A stretch of DNA of 5,359 nt from Deltaproteobacteria bacterium (GCA_013696695.1 JACCYD010001500.1:1-5359); one strand, 5' to 3'. Positions 1 through 5,359 are shown, counted from the first letter of the stretch. The notes: generated by a model not told the origin, from the letters alone. Made by a program: numbers and translations.

Positions 1-692
1 CATCGCGACCGTGCACGACCGCGAAAGCATCACCGACCGCGCGAGCATGTTGCCACCGGGCCGAACCAGGTCTGGGCGTGGGACATCACGTATCTGCCTG
101 CCGGTGTTCGCGGCACGTTCTGGTACCTGTACGCGGTTATCGACGTGTGGAGTCGCAAGGTCGTCGGTTGGTGCGTTCACGAGGTCCAGAGTGACGACTT
201 CGCGGCGACGCTCGTCGACGATACCTGTCAGCGCGAGGGTGTCGTCCGCGACCAACTCGTGCTGCACGCCGACAACGGCGCAGCGATGAAGGGCAAGACC
301 ATGCTGGTGAAGCTCGAGGAACTCGGCGTGCTGCCGTCATTCAGCCGGCCTCGCGTGAGCGACGACAATCCGTTTCCCGAGGCGTTGTTCGCACGCTGAA
401 GTACCGCCCGAGCTACCCCGAGCGACCCTTCAACACCGTCGAGGCTGCGCGCGCCTGGGTCCTGGGCTTCATCGCTTGGTACAACGACGACCACCAGCAC
501 AGCGGCATTCGGCTCGTCACGCCGAGCCAGCGCCATGCGAGGCACGACGTCGCGATCCTTGCTCACCGTCACGAGATCTACTCACAAGCACGTCAGCGTC
601 GGCCTGACCGTTGGACCGGCGACACGCGCGACTGGTCTCCGATCACGACCGTGCGTCTCAACCCCGAACACGGACTCCAAGAGCAGAACTAG
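1..692 (+). pseudogene. IS3-family transposase OrfB, 5'-truncated by window edge and frameshifted
   Basis: C-terminal part of an IS3-family OrfB, the DDE strand-transfer enzyme of the insertion sequence. Frame 1 is open from base 1 to the TGA at 397-399. It shows the integrase core: WAWDITYL with first Asp at 82-84, VIDVWSRK, LHADNG with second Asp at 271-273, and NPFPEALF with Glu at 379-381. The D-to-E spacing of 35 residues is exactly that expected for DD(35)E. Family members normally continue F-R-T-L-K-Y-R-P after this Glu. Here the reading moves to the next frame: one base is missing near 390-392, after which TLKYRPSYPERPF, FIAWYNDDHQHSGI and LNPEHGLQEQN are read in frame to TAG at 690-692. 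Both halves are well conserved, so the damage looks recent or is a base-calling error. The site is not the orfA/orfB programmed -1 frameshift, which lies upstream of OrfB. The N-terminus and any orfA lie left of the window. Confidence 0.93.
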
Positions 693-727
693 CCACGCAC
701 GCGGCAACTGTCTTGACACTCACCGGC
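1..727 (+). mobile_element. Right-hand part of an IS3-family insertion sequence
   Basis: The transposase remnant is followed by a short non-coding tail containing ACTGTCTTGACACTCACC at about 708-725. IS3-family elements normally end within some tens of bases after the orfB stop in an imperfect terminal inverted repeat, and this tail is the natural candidate. The left end is outside the window, so neither the inverted repeat nor a target-site duplication can be confirmed. The right boundary is approximate; I placed it just before the direct repeat that begins at 728. Confidence 0.5.
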
Positions 728-804
728 GAGGCGTTGAAACGGGCAGCAAACGCGCGTGCATTGCGAGGCGTTGACACGGGCAGTAAATCGCTCGCGTGCA
801 TCGC
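728..804. repeat. Two-copy direct repeat (37 and 40 nt) next to the IS end
   Basis: Copy A occupies 728-764 and copy B 765-804, directly abutting. Both begin GAGGCGTTGA, continue A/C ACGGGCAG C/T AAA, and end CGCGTGCAT-T/C-GC. Copy B carries three extra bases in the middle (TCG CTCG against CG), with a few substitutions. A TTGACAC-like word occurs in the IS tail (713-719), as TTGAAAC in copy A (734-740), exactly in copy B (771-777), and as TCGACAC at 812-818. This may be a local tandem duplication involving IS-end sequence, or a short intergenic repeat. No coding role is apparent. Confidence 0.75.
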
Positions 805-1051
805 GCGCGCATCGACACGTTCGTGCCCGCAACTACATCGAAACTATTCGGCGCTGCAGAGCTGCCATCGGAGGTTCTCCGGAAGGAAAAACAAAAACTC
901 CGACCCGAACAGAGGCTGGCGGTCTGGATCCGAAATTAGTAGACCCACCCGGGAGGTGGGCGCGCGGGCCCTGGAGGTATGGGCTGGGCGGCGGGTGGCG
1001 CCATCCGAACGCCAGCTCGAGCTCGACCGTGAGCGCTCGCGTGCGTCGGTG
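805..1051. other. Intergenic stretch without a recognisable gene; A/T-rich patch and a GC hairpin
   Basis: I see no protein with family features here; the frames open across it are Arg/Ser/Ala-rich and unlike any domain I know. Two things stand out. Around 885-900 an A-rich run (GGAAAAACAAAAACTCC) contrasts with the GC-rich surroundings. At 944-960 CCCACC pairs with GGTGGG around a 5-nt loop, a perfect 6-bp GC stem. No T-run follows the stem on the plus strand. On the minus strand only a weakly T-bearing segment (TCTACTAATTTCGG) follows, so a terminator role is doubtful. Confidence 0.5.
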
Positions 1052-1419
1052 GCTCGAGGGCGTTCGCGTTCACGAACGGCGGCCGCGCGACGGCGTCGCG
1101 AGTCGCGTCGCGATCCTGTGTGACCACTCGCGTTGGGTGCTCGCGTTCACGAACGCGATGTCGCCGACTCGCGACCGCTCGACGACGTTCGCGCTCGCGA
1201 AAGTCGACCTCGTCGCGAGTCGCGATCCTGTGTGACCACGCGCGTCGGGCGCTCGCCTCATGAGCGACGGTCGCGCGATGTCGTTGACTCGCAGCCGCTC
1301 GAGGCATTCGCGTTCACGAACGGCGGCCGCGCGACGGCATCGCGAGTCGCGATTCTGTGTGACCACTCGCGTCGGGCTCGCGTTCACGAACGTCGACCTG
1401 ACTCGTGGCCGCTCGAGGC
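1052..1419. repeat. Diverged tandem array, about 3 units of 114-125 nt, TCGCG-rich with embedded palindromes
   Basis: Units start with GCTCGA at 1052, 1177, 1297 and 1411 (the last is a decayed fourth), giving periods of 125, 120 and 114 nt. Each full unit has a core close to CGCGAGTCGCGAT, then C/T CTGTGTGACCAC, whose GAT-C/T-CTGTGTGACCAC anchor lies at 1112-1127, 1224-1239 and 1351-1366. A second half starts GCTCGC at 1139, 1251 and 1376. The word CGCGTTCACGAACG occurs at 1065-1078, 1142-1155, 1309-1322 and 1379-1392. Bases 1063-1107 and 1307-1351 match over 45 nt with one mismatch. The first unit differs by an extra TCGCG. The unit lengths are not all multiples of three, so the repeat shifts frame between copies; this argues against a repetitive protein and for a non-coding intergenic repeat. 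Function is unknown. Confidence 0.85.
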
Positions 1420-1464
1420 CGTTCGGCCAATCGCGAATGTCCGAAGTCGGCGTTCGACGTCGCT

Positions 1465-1493
1465 GATCGCGTCCTGCGTTCGGAGTCGCGATC
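1465..1493 (-). other. Inverted repeat 25 bases downstream of the argJB stop
   Basis: GATCGCG (1465-1471) and CGCGATC (1487-1493) form 7-bp arms around a 15-nt loop. TCC/GGA just inside the arms could extend the stem past a 2-nt bulge. It lies just past the argJB stop codon on the transcribed strand, so it could protect the 3' end or help end transcription. No U-tract follows it in the minus-strand direction, so it is not a canonical intrinsic terminator. The local sequence is rich in TCGCG words and chance pairing is likely. Confidence 0.25.
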
Positions 1494-1517
1494 GCGCCGG
1501 CCGCTCCGTGCCGTCCG

Positions 1518-3620
1518 CTAGTCGGGACGCACGATCGTACCGACACCGGTGTCGGTGAACAGCTCGGCGATCATGTTGTGTGGCGCGCGGCCATCGATCA
1601 GATGGACCGCGCGGACGCCGCCGGCGATGGCGCGGAGCAAGGCGGCAGCCTTCGTGGCCATGCCACCCGTGATCGCGCCACTCTCGAGCTTGCCGCGCAG
1701 CTGCTGGGCGGTCAGCTCGCTGACCAGCTCGCCGGCTTCGAGCACGCCGGCGACGTTGGAGAGATAGATCAGCTTGTCGGCGCCGATCGCCGCGGCGATC
1801 TCAGCGGCGACGACATCGGGATCGAGGTTGTAGCCTTCGCCATCGGCACCGAGCCCGATCGGCGAGATCACCGGGATGTAGCTCTGCGCGAGCAGCGACT
1901 CGACGAACGACTTGTTGACCTCGACGAGCTCGCCGACGTGGCCGAGGTCGCGGCCGTCATCGCGCGTCTGCTTCTTGGCGCGCAGCAGGCCGGCATCCTT
2001 GCCCGACATCCCGACCGCGCGGCCGGTCTTGCGGTTGAGCAGCGTGACGAGCTCGCTGTTGATCTGGCCGTCGATCACCATCTCGACGAGGCGCATGTCC
2101 GATTGCGACGTCACGCGGATGCCGTCGATCATCTCGGCGTCGGCGCCGATCTTGTCGAGCATGCGGGTCAGCTCGGGGCCGCCACCGTGGACGACGACGG
2201 GGAGGAGGCCGACGGAGTGGAGCAGGAGCACGTCGTCGCAGAACGAGCGCTTGAGCGAATCCTTCGTCAGTGCGGCGCCACCGTACTTGATCACGCAGCG
2301 CTTGCTGCGGAAGCGATCGATGTACGCGAGCGCCTCGACGAGCAACGCACGCTTGAACGCCGGACTGTAGTTGCCGAGCCGATCGTCCTTGGCGACGCCG
2401 CCGCCGGGAGCCTCGAAGAGCAACGACGTGTAATCGGCGTTGAGCTTGACGTAGTCGTATGACAGGTCGCACCCGTAGGCGCGCGCCGAGGCCTCGCCGG
2501 AGCGGAGCTCGACATCGATCACGACCTCGGGCTCGCGTAGGCGCGCCCGCAACGCGGCGCGATCGAAGGGCTGCGGCGCGCCGTCGTAGACCTCGATGCC
2601 CTGGATCGTGACCTCGGACGCCGCGGGGTCGATGTCCCATTGCTGCGAGCCAGCGCGCGCGCCGACCGTCGACAACACGCGACCCCAGTTCGGATCGCCG
2701 CCGAACATCGCGGCCTTGACGAGCGGAGAGGCGGTGATGCTCTTCGCGATGTCGCGCGCGATCTCCTCGTTCGGAGCGCCGGTGATCAAGGTCTCGATGC
2801 GCTTCGTCGCGCCTTCGCCGTCGGCTGCGATCGCGCGGGCGAGCTCCTCGAGCAGATCGCCGAGCGCCGCCAGGAACGTGTCGTACTCGGGGCCGGTGGA
2901 GGTGTGGATCTTGGGATTGCCGGCGCGGCCGTTCGCGAGCACGAACACGCTGTCGTTGGTGCTCATGTCGCCGTCGATCGTCAGCTGGTTGAGCGTCGCC
3001 TTCGTCGCATCCTCGAGCGCGTCGTCGAGAGCGTGTGCGTCGATCGCGAGATCGGTGACGATCACCGCGATCGTGGTCGCGAGCTGTGGCGCGATCATGC
3101 CCGAGCCCTTGCACAGCGCGGCGATGGTCACCGGCGTGCCCTCGATCGTGATCGTTCGCGACGCCAGCTTCTTCGTGGTGTCGGTGGTCATGATCGCCTC
3201 GGCGGCGCGATCGGGCTCGGCGCCGAGCTCGGCGACGCAGCGCGGGATCGCGGCGACGATCTTGTGCTCGGGGAGGCGCATGCCGATCACGCCCGTCGAT
3301 GCCGAGACCACTTGGTCGGCGTCGATCGAGAGCGCCTTCGCGGTGGCCTCGATCACGGTGCGCACGGCGATCAGGCCTTCGGGGCCGGTCAGCGCGTTCG
3401 CGTTTCCGCTGTTGATGACGACCGCGCGGATGCGTTCGGCAGGGAGCCGCCCCTCGGCATCGACCACCGGTGCGGCCTTCGCGCGATTGACGGTGAACGC
3501 GCCGGCGCAGGCGGCGTCGGTGTCGGAGACGACGAGCGCGAGATCCGGACGATGCGGCTTGATTCCACACGCGACGCCGGAAAACGAGAACCCGCGGGGC
3601 CACTTCATCGCGAGTGTCAC
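1518..3620 (-). CDS. argJB: Fused ArgJ-ArgB: glutamate N-acetyltransferase / N-acetylglutamate kinase
   Basis: A 700-residue protein joining two cytoplasmic arginine-pathway enzymes. Residues 1 to about 402 are ArgJ, which transfers acetyl from N-acetylornithine (and in bifunctional members from acetyl-CoA) to glutamate. Visible ArgJ motifs: STGVIG (108-113, oxyanion region), TTDTTKK (145-151), KGSGMIAPQLATTIAV with self-cleavage expected between Ala181 and Thr182, the catalytic nucleophile; DGDMSTND (217-224), DGEGATK (267-273), DPNWGR (309-314) and the closing YVKLNADYTS. After a linker of about 20 residues, ArgB fills about 421-700: VIKYGGAAL (443-451), VVHGGGPEL, DGIRVT, GMSGKDAGLL, DLGHVGE, YIPVISPIG, YNLDPD, GGMATK (652-657) and LFTDTGVGT. 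Both halves are full length with key residues kept. I chose the GTG at 3618-3620: it overlaps the argC stop as GTGA and has GAGG five bases upstream. An ATG four codons in (3606-3608) lacks such a site. The linker contains no Met, so a separate ArgB start is unlikely. Stop TAG at 1518-1520. Confidence 0.96.
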   Translation of the reverse strand: MTLAMKWPRGFSFSGVACGIKPHRPDLALVVSDTDAACAGAFTVNRAKAAPVVDAEGRLPAERIRAVVINSGNANALTGPEGLIAVRTVIEATAKALSIDADQVVSASTGVIGMRLPEHKIVAAIPRCVAELGAEPDRAAEAIMTTDTTKKLASRTITIEGTPVTIAALCKGSGMIAPQLATTIAVIVTDLAIDAHALDDALEDATKATLNQLTIDGDMSTNDSVFVLANGRAGNPKIHTSTGPEYDTFLAALGDLLEELARAIAADGEGATKRIETLITGAPNEEIARDIAKSITASPLVKAAMFGGDPNWGRVLSTVGARAGSQQWDIDPAASEVTIQGIEVYDGAPQPFDRAALRARLREPEVVIDVELRSGEASARAYGCDLSYDYVKLNADYTSLLFEAPGGGVAKDDRLGNYSPAFKRALLVEALAYIDRFRSKRCVIKYGGAALTKDSLKRSFCDDVLLLHSVGLLPVVVHGGGPELTRMLDKIGADAEMIDGIRVTSQSDMRLVEMVIDGQINSELVTLLNRKTGRAVGMSGKDAGLLRAKKQTRDDGRDLGHVGELVEVNKSFVESLLAQSYIPVISPIGLGADGEGYNLDPDVVAAEIAAAIGADKLIYLSNVAGVLEAGELVSELTAQQLRGKLESGAITGGMATKAAALLRAIAGGVRAVHLIDGRAPHNMIAELFTDTGVGTIVRPD

Positions 3621-4597
3621 GCGTGCCTCGCGAGGTGATCGAGACCAGCAGTACGCGGCAGCCCGAGCATCAAGTTCATGTTCTCCATCGCCTGACCGGC
3701 AGCGCCCTTGAGTAGATTATCGATCGCGACCGTCACGATCGCGGTGCGGCCATCGGACTCGACGCCGATCACCACCTGGTTGGTGCCGACCACGCGGCGC
3801 AGCGAGACGTCCTCCGCGGAGCGCGCGAGGGTCACCGTCGGATCGTCGCCGTAGGCCGCGCGATAGCGCTCGACCAGCTCCGCGGTGGTCGCAGCGCGGG
3901 CGAGGCGCACCGTCAGCGTCGCGAAGATGCCGCGCGCGATCGGCAGGAGATGTGTGGTCATCGTGACCCGGCCGGAGAAATCGCCGGCCTGGCCGACGCG
4001 TGACAGCGCGAGCTCGATCTCGGGCACGTGCTGGTGGCGCAGCACCTTGTAGGCGCGAACCTCGCCGTACATCTCGCCGAGCGACATCGCCTCGACCGCC
4101 TGACGGCCGGCCCCGGTGACCCCGGATCCGGCGGACACGACGAGGTCGCCGGTGACCAGGCCGTGCTCGACGAGCGGCGCGGCGGCGGTGATCACCGCGG
4201 TGGCGTAGCAGCCAGGATTGGCGACCAGCGAGGCGGCGGCGACCTCGTGACCGAACAGCGACGTCAGACCGTAGATGACCTCGGGCTTCGCGCGGAACGC
4301 GTGCGAGAGGTCGACGACCTTGGTTTGCTTGCCGAGCGCACCAGCGATCTGCGTCGCGGCGTCGGGCGGGACGGCGAGCAGCGCGGCGGCACAGGTGGCT
4401 GCCGCCTGTTTCGCTGCGTCCGTGGTGACGAACGCGATCGCGCGATGTGCCGGCATGCCGGTCAGCTCGTCGAGCGTCTTGCCCGCATGCGTGTCGCTCG
4501 CGGCGCACGCGAGGCGGACGCCGGGATGCGACGCGAGCAGCTTCGCGAGCTCGAGGCCGGCGTACCCGGCGGCTCCGAACAGAGCGACATCGACCAC
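3617..4597 (-). CDS. argC: N-acetyl-gamma-glutamyl-phosphate reductase
   Basis: ArgC (EC 1.2.1.38) reduces N-acetylglutamyl-5-phosphate with NADPH to N-acetylglutamate-5-semialdehyde, the step right after the kinase encoded by the next gene. The 326-residue product has the N-terminal Rossmann motif GAAGYAG (8-14), then VVDLSHAFR (94-102), the catalytic Cys130 in NPGCYAT, SAGSGVTGAG (155-164), His190 in RHQHVPEIE, the LLPIARGI segment, and the conserved tail DNLLKGAAGQAMENMNLMLG. Length is near that usual for the family (about 310-350). The GTG at 4595-4597 is taken as start because an in-frame TGA sits 15 bases upstream (4610-4612) and MVDVALFGAAGYAG aligns with normal ArgC N-termini. No convincing Shine-Dalgarno precedes it. 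Its TGA stop overlaps the start of argJB by four bases, so the two are almost certainly co-transcribed and coupled, argC first. Confidence 0.96.
   Translation of the reverse strand: MVDVALFGAAGYAGLELAKLLASHPGVRLACAASDTHAGKTLDELTGMPAHRAIAFVTTDAAKQAAATCAAALLAVPPDAATQIAGALGKQTKVVDLSHAFRAKPEVIYGLTSLFGHEVAAASLVANPGCYATAVITAAAPLVEHGLVTGDLVVSAGSGVTGAGRQAVEAMSLGEMYGEVRAYKVLRHQHVPEIELALSRVGQAGDFSGRVTMTTHLLPIARGIFATLTVRLARAATTAELVERYRAAYGDDPTVTLARSAEDVSLRRVVGTNQVVIGVESDGRTAIVTVAIDNLLKGAAGQAMENMNLMLGLPRTAGLDHLARHA
3626..3629 (-). promoter_or_regulatory. Ribosome binding site for argJB (GAGG)
   Basis: On the minus strand GAGG is followed by CACGC and then the GTG start, a 5-nt spacing suitable for Shine-Dalgarno pairing. 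It lies inside the last codons of argC, as expected for translational coupling. It favours the GTG at 3618-3620 over the downstream ATG. Confidence 0.6.
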
Positions 4598-4733
4598 GCG
4601 CGCTGTATATCACCCGCACTCTCGACACCGGGCTCTGGCGGCACCTTTGACGCCACCATTTGCAGGGATCCCGACGGGTTGGACGCCAAAAACGTCGCAG
4701 ATCGAGCGGCCTGCCGGTGCGTGAAATCTAGGC
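4598..4733. promoter_or_regulatory. Divergent intergenic region between argC and the Cys-domain gene
   Basis: These 136 bases separate two genes that point away from each other, so promoters for both should lie here. I see no ArgR-type operator. A weak inverted repeat, TGGCG (4636-4640) with CGCCA (4651-4655) around a 10-nt loop, lies about 40 bases upstream of argC. TTGACG (4647-4652) and TTGGAC (4679-4684) resemble -35 elements on the plus strand, but neither has a good -10 at proper spacing. Confidence 0.45.
4604..4612 (-). promoter_or_regulatory. Candidate extended -10 element for argC
   Basis: Minus-strand TGATATACA fits the extended -10 pattern TG-N-TATANN, with four of six hexamer matches to TATAAT. 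It ends six bases before the GTG start codon, so transcription would begin at or next to the start codon. No -35 is apparent at 16-18 nt spacing. The call is weak and rests on the position and on an A/T-rich word in GC-rich DNA. Confidence 0.2.
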
Positions 4734-5359
4734 ATGAGTGCCTTTCGAGACGACCTCACCGCGCTGTCCGCTCGCCACGACGTGTTGGCCACCGAGGTCG
4801 CACACAAGACCCGCGAGCTCGAGCAGGCGACCCGGATGCTCGACGAGGCGACGGCCCGTTCGCGGTTGCCGGTGCTCGACAACATCCGCGTCGCGTCGCC
4901 GTGCCCGGCCGAGTGGTCGAAGATGGTCGGCGACGACCTCGTTCGCCACTGCGGCGACTGCAAGAAGAACGTCTACAACCTCTCCGGCATGACCCGCGAG
5001 GAAGCCGAGACGCTGATCCTCGCCAAAGCCGGCAACCTGTGCGTGCGGTACTTCCAGCGCAAGGACGGCACGATCATCACCGCCGACTGTGTGGTCGGGG
5101 TGTCGCGCAATCGCAAGCGCAAGCTGATCGCGGCCGGTGCGGCGGCGATGCTGGCGGCCGGTGGCGTGGGCATCGCGCTGCGCACGAGCGCGAGCGCGGA
5201 CGACGTGACCCATGAAACCTTCCAGGACGACGACATCCGCGAGATCGGGGGTGCCGTCAGCATGCCGCCGCCGGTCGTGCGCATGGGCGAGCCGATGATC
5301 GAGATGCGCGGCAAGATGGAGATGCCGGAGCGGCAGCACGCACCGGCACAGGGCACCGA
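4734..5359 (+). CDS. Unknown membrane protein: coiled coil, Cys-rich domain, single TM helix (3' end beyond window)
   Basis: Open from ATG 4734 to the window edge: 208 codons, no stop. An in-frame TGA at 4722-4724 makes this the first possible ATG; the upstream TAGG is too close to be a good ribosome site. Residues about 8-45 are helical and charged with heptad-like spacing, probably a coiled coil. Residues about 55-122 form a compact domain with five cysteines: SPC57, RHC73GDC76KKNVYNL, LC103VRYF and TADC119. The CxxC plus isolated cysteines suggest metal or redox chemistry, but no known enzyme motif is present. RNRKRK (125-130) precedes a hydrophobic Ala/Gly-rich segment (131-149), a single membrane helix that by the positive-inside rule puts the Cys domain in the cytoplasm. 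The tail beyond is acidic, then Met/Pro-rich (Met at 177, 184, 188, 191, 195, 197). From memory, similar Cys-domain proteins of unknown function occur in myxobacteria. I assign no function. Nothing links it to arginine synthesis except divergent placement. Confidence 0.85.
   Translation, partial: MSAFRDDLTALSARHDVLATEVAHKTRELEQATRMLDEATARSRLPVLDNIRVASPCPAEWSKMVGDDLVRHCGDCKKNVYNLSGMTREEAETLILAKAGNLCVRYFQRKDGTIITADCVVGVSRNRKRKLIAAGAAAMLAAGGVGIALRTSASADDVTHETFQDDDIREIGGAVSMPPPVVRMGEPMIEMRGKMEMPERQHAPAQGT

Noticed and set aside
611..1123. 170-codon plus-strand frame across the IS tail and the repeats
   Set aside because: Begins inside the transposase coding region in another frame, is Arg/Ser-rich with no domain, and its second half is translated repeat DNA.
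756..1235. 159-codon plus-strand frame in the intergenic repeats
   Set aside because: Composition comes from TCGCG words; the repeat units shift frame inside it and no protein family features appear.
1052..1419. CRISPR array
   Set aside because: Units of 114-125 nt with diverged copies and no short conserved repeat alternating with unique spacers.
1465..1493. Intrinsic terminator of the argC-argJB operon
   Set aside because: The inverted repeat has a long loop and no following U-tract; kept only as a low-confidence inverted repeat.
1070..1546. 158-codon and 123-codon minus-strand frames with repeated words such as FVNAS and VVTQ
   Set aside because: The repeated peptides come from the tandem DNA repeat and change frame between units; the 158-codon frame also overlaps the end of argJB.
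1578..2462. 294-codon plus-strand frame opposite argB
   Set aside because: Antisense shadow of a GC-rich gene; the minus-strand ArgB is unambiguous.
1957..3603. 548-codon minus-strand frame within argJB
   Set aside because: Arg-rich off-frame translation of the fused gene.
2596..3711. 371- and 332-codon plus-strand frames opposite argJ
   Set aside because: Antisense shadows without recognisable domains.
4367..4369. ArgC with PPD where some family members have PHG after the second beta-alpha segment
   Set aside because: This position varies among ArgC proteins and the catalytic Cys130 and His190 are present, so it is not evidence of altered function.
4028..5215. 395-codon plus-strand frame crossing argC antisense and the divergent gene
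   Set aside because: Covers three unrelated contexts and competes with the Cys-domain frame starting at 4734, which has clear domain structure.
4728..5339. 203-codon minus-strand frame opposite the Cys-domain gene
   Set aside because: His/Arg/Ala-rich antisense translation; the plus-strand frame has a coiled coil, a Cys domain and a TM helix in order.

Overview
The window is GC-rich (codon third positions are mostly G or C) and looks like a chromosomal segment from a myxobacterium-like (Myxococcota / former Deltaproteobacteria) genome. That placement is an inference. It rests on base composition and on a partial gene at the right edge, whose Cys-rich domain plus single membrane helix I associate with myxobacterial genomes. 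No rRNA or other phylogenetic marker is present.

Layout, left to right. (1) 1-692: the 3' part of an IS3-family transposase (OrfB, DDE integrase core) on the + strand, broken by a one-base deletion just after the catalytic Glu and cut by the window edge. The right end of the insertion sequence probably lies shortly after its stop. (2) 693-1517: about 800 bases with no credible gene. It holds a two-copy direct repeat of 37 and 40 nt (728-804), a small A/T-rich patch with a GC hairpin (about 885-960), and a diverged tandem array with a period of 114-125 nt, rich in TCGCG words and small palindromes (1052 to about 1419). (3) 1518-4597, minus strand: a compact arginine-biosynthesis operon, argC then a gene fusing argJ and argB into one 700-residue protein. 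The two genes overlap by four bases (GTGA), which suggests translational coupling. (4) 4598-4733: divergent intergenic region. (5) 4734-5359, plus strand: a gene open to the window edge, encoding a coiled-coil / Cys-rich / transmembrane protein of unknown function.

How the genes work together: the ArgJ half acetylates glutamate, recycling acetyl from N-acetylornithine and perhaps also using acetyl-CoA. The ArgB half phosphorylates N-acetylglutamate and ArgC reduces the product to N-acetylglutamate-5-semialdehyde. Two adjacent genes thus supply the acetylated-intermediate section of ornithine/arginine synthesis except the aminotransferase ArgD, which is not in this window. The most unusual items are the ArgJ-ArgB fusion, the palindrome-bearing tandem array downstream of it, and the Cys-domain membrane protein. 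I found no convincing CRISPR array, tRNA, defence system or entirely new system.
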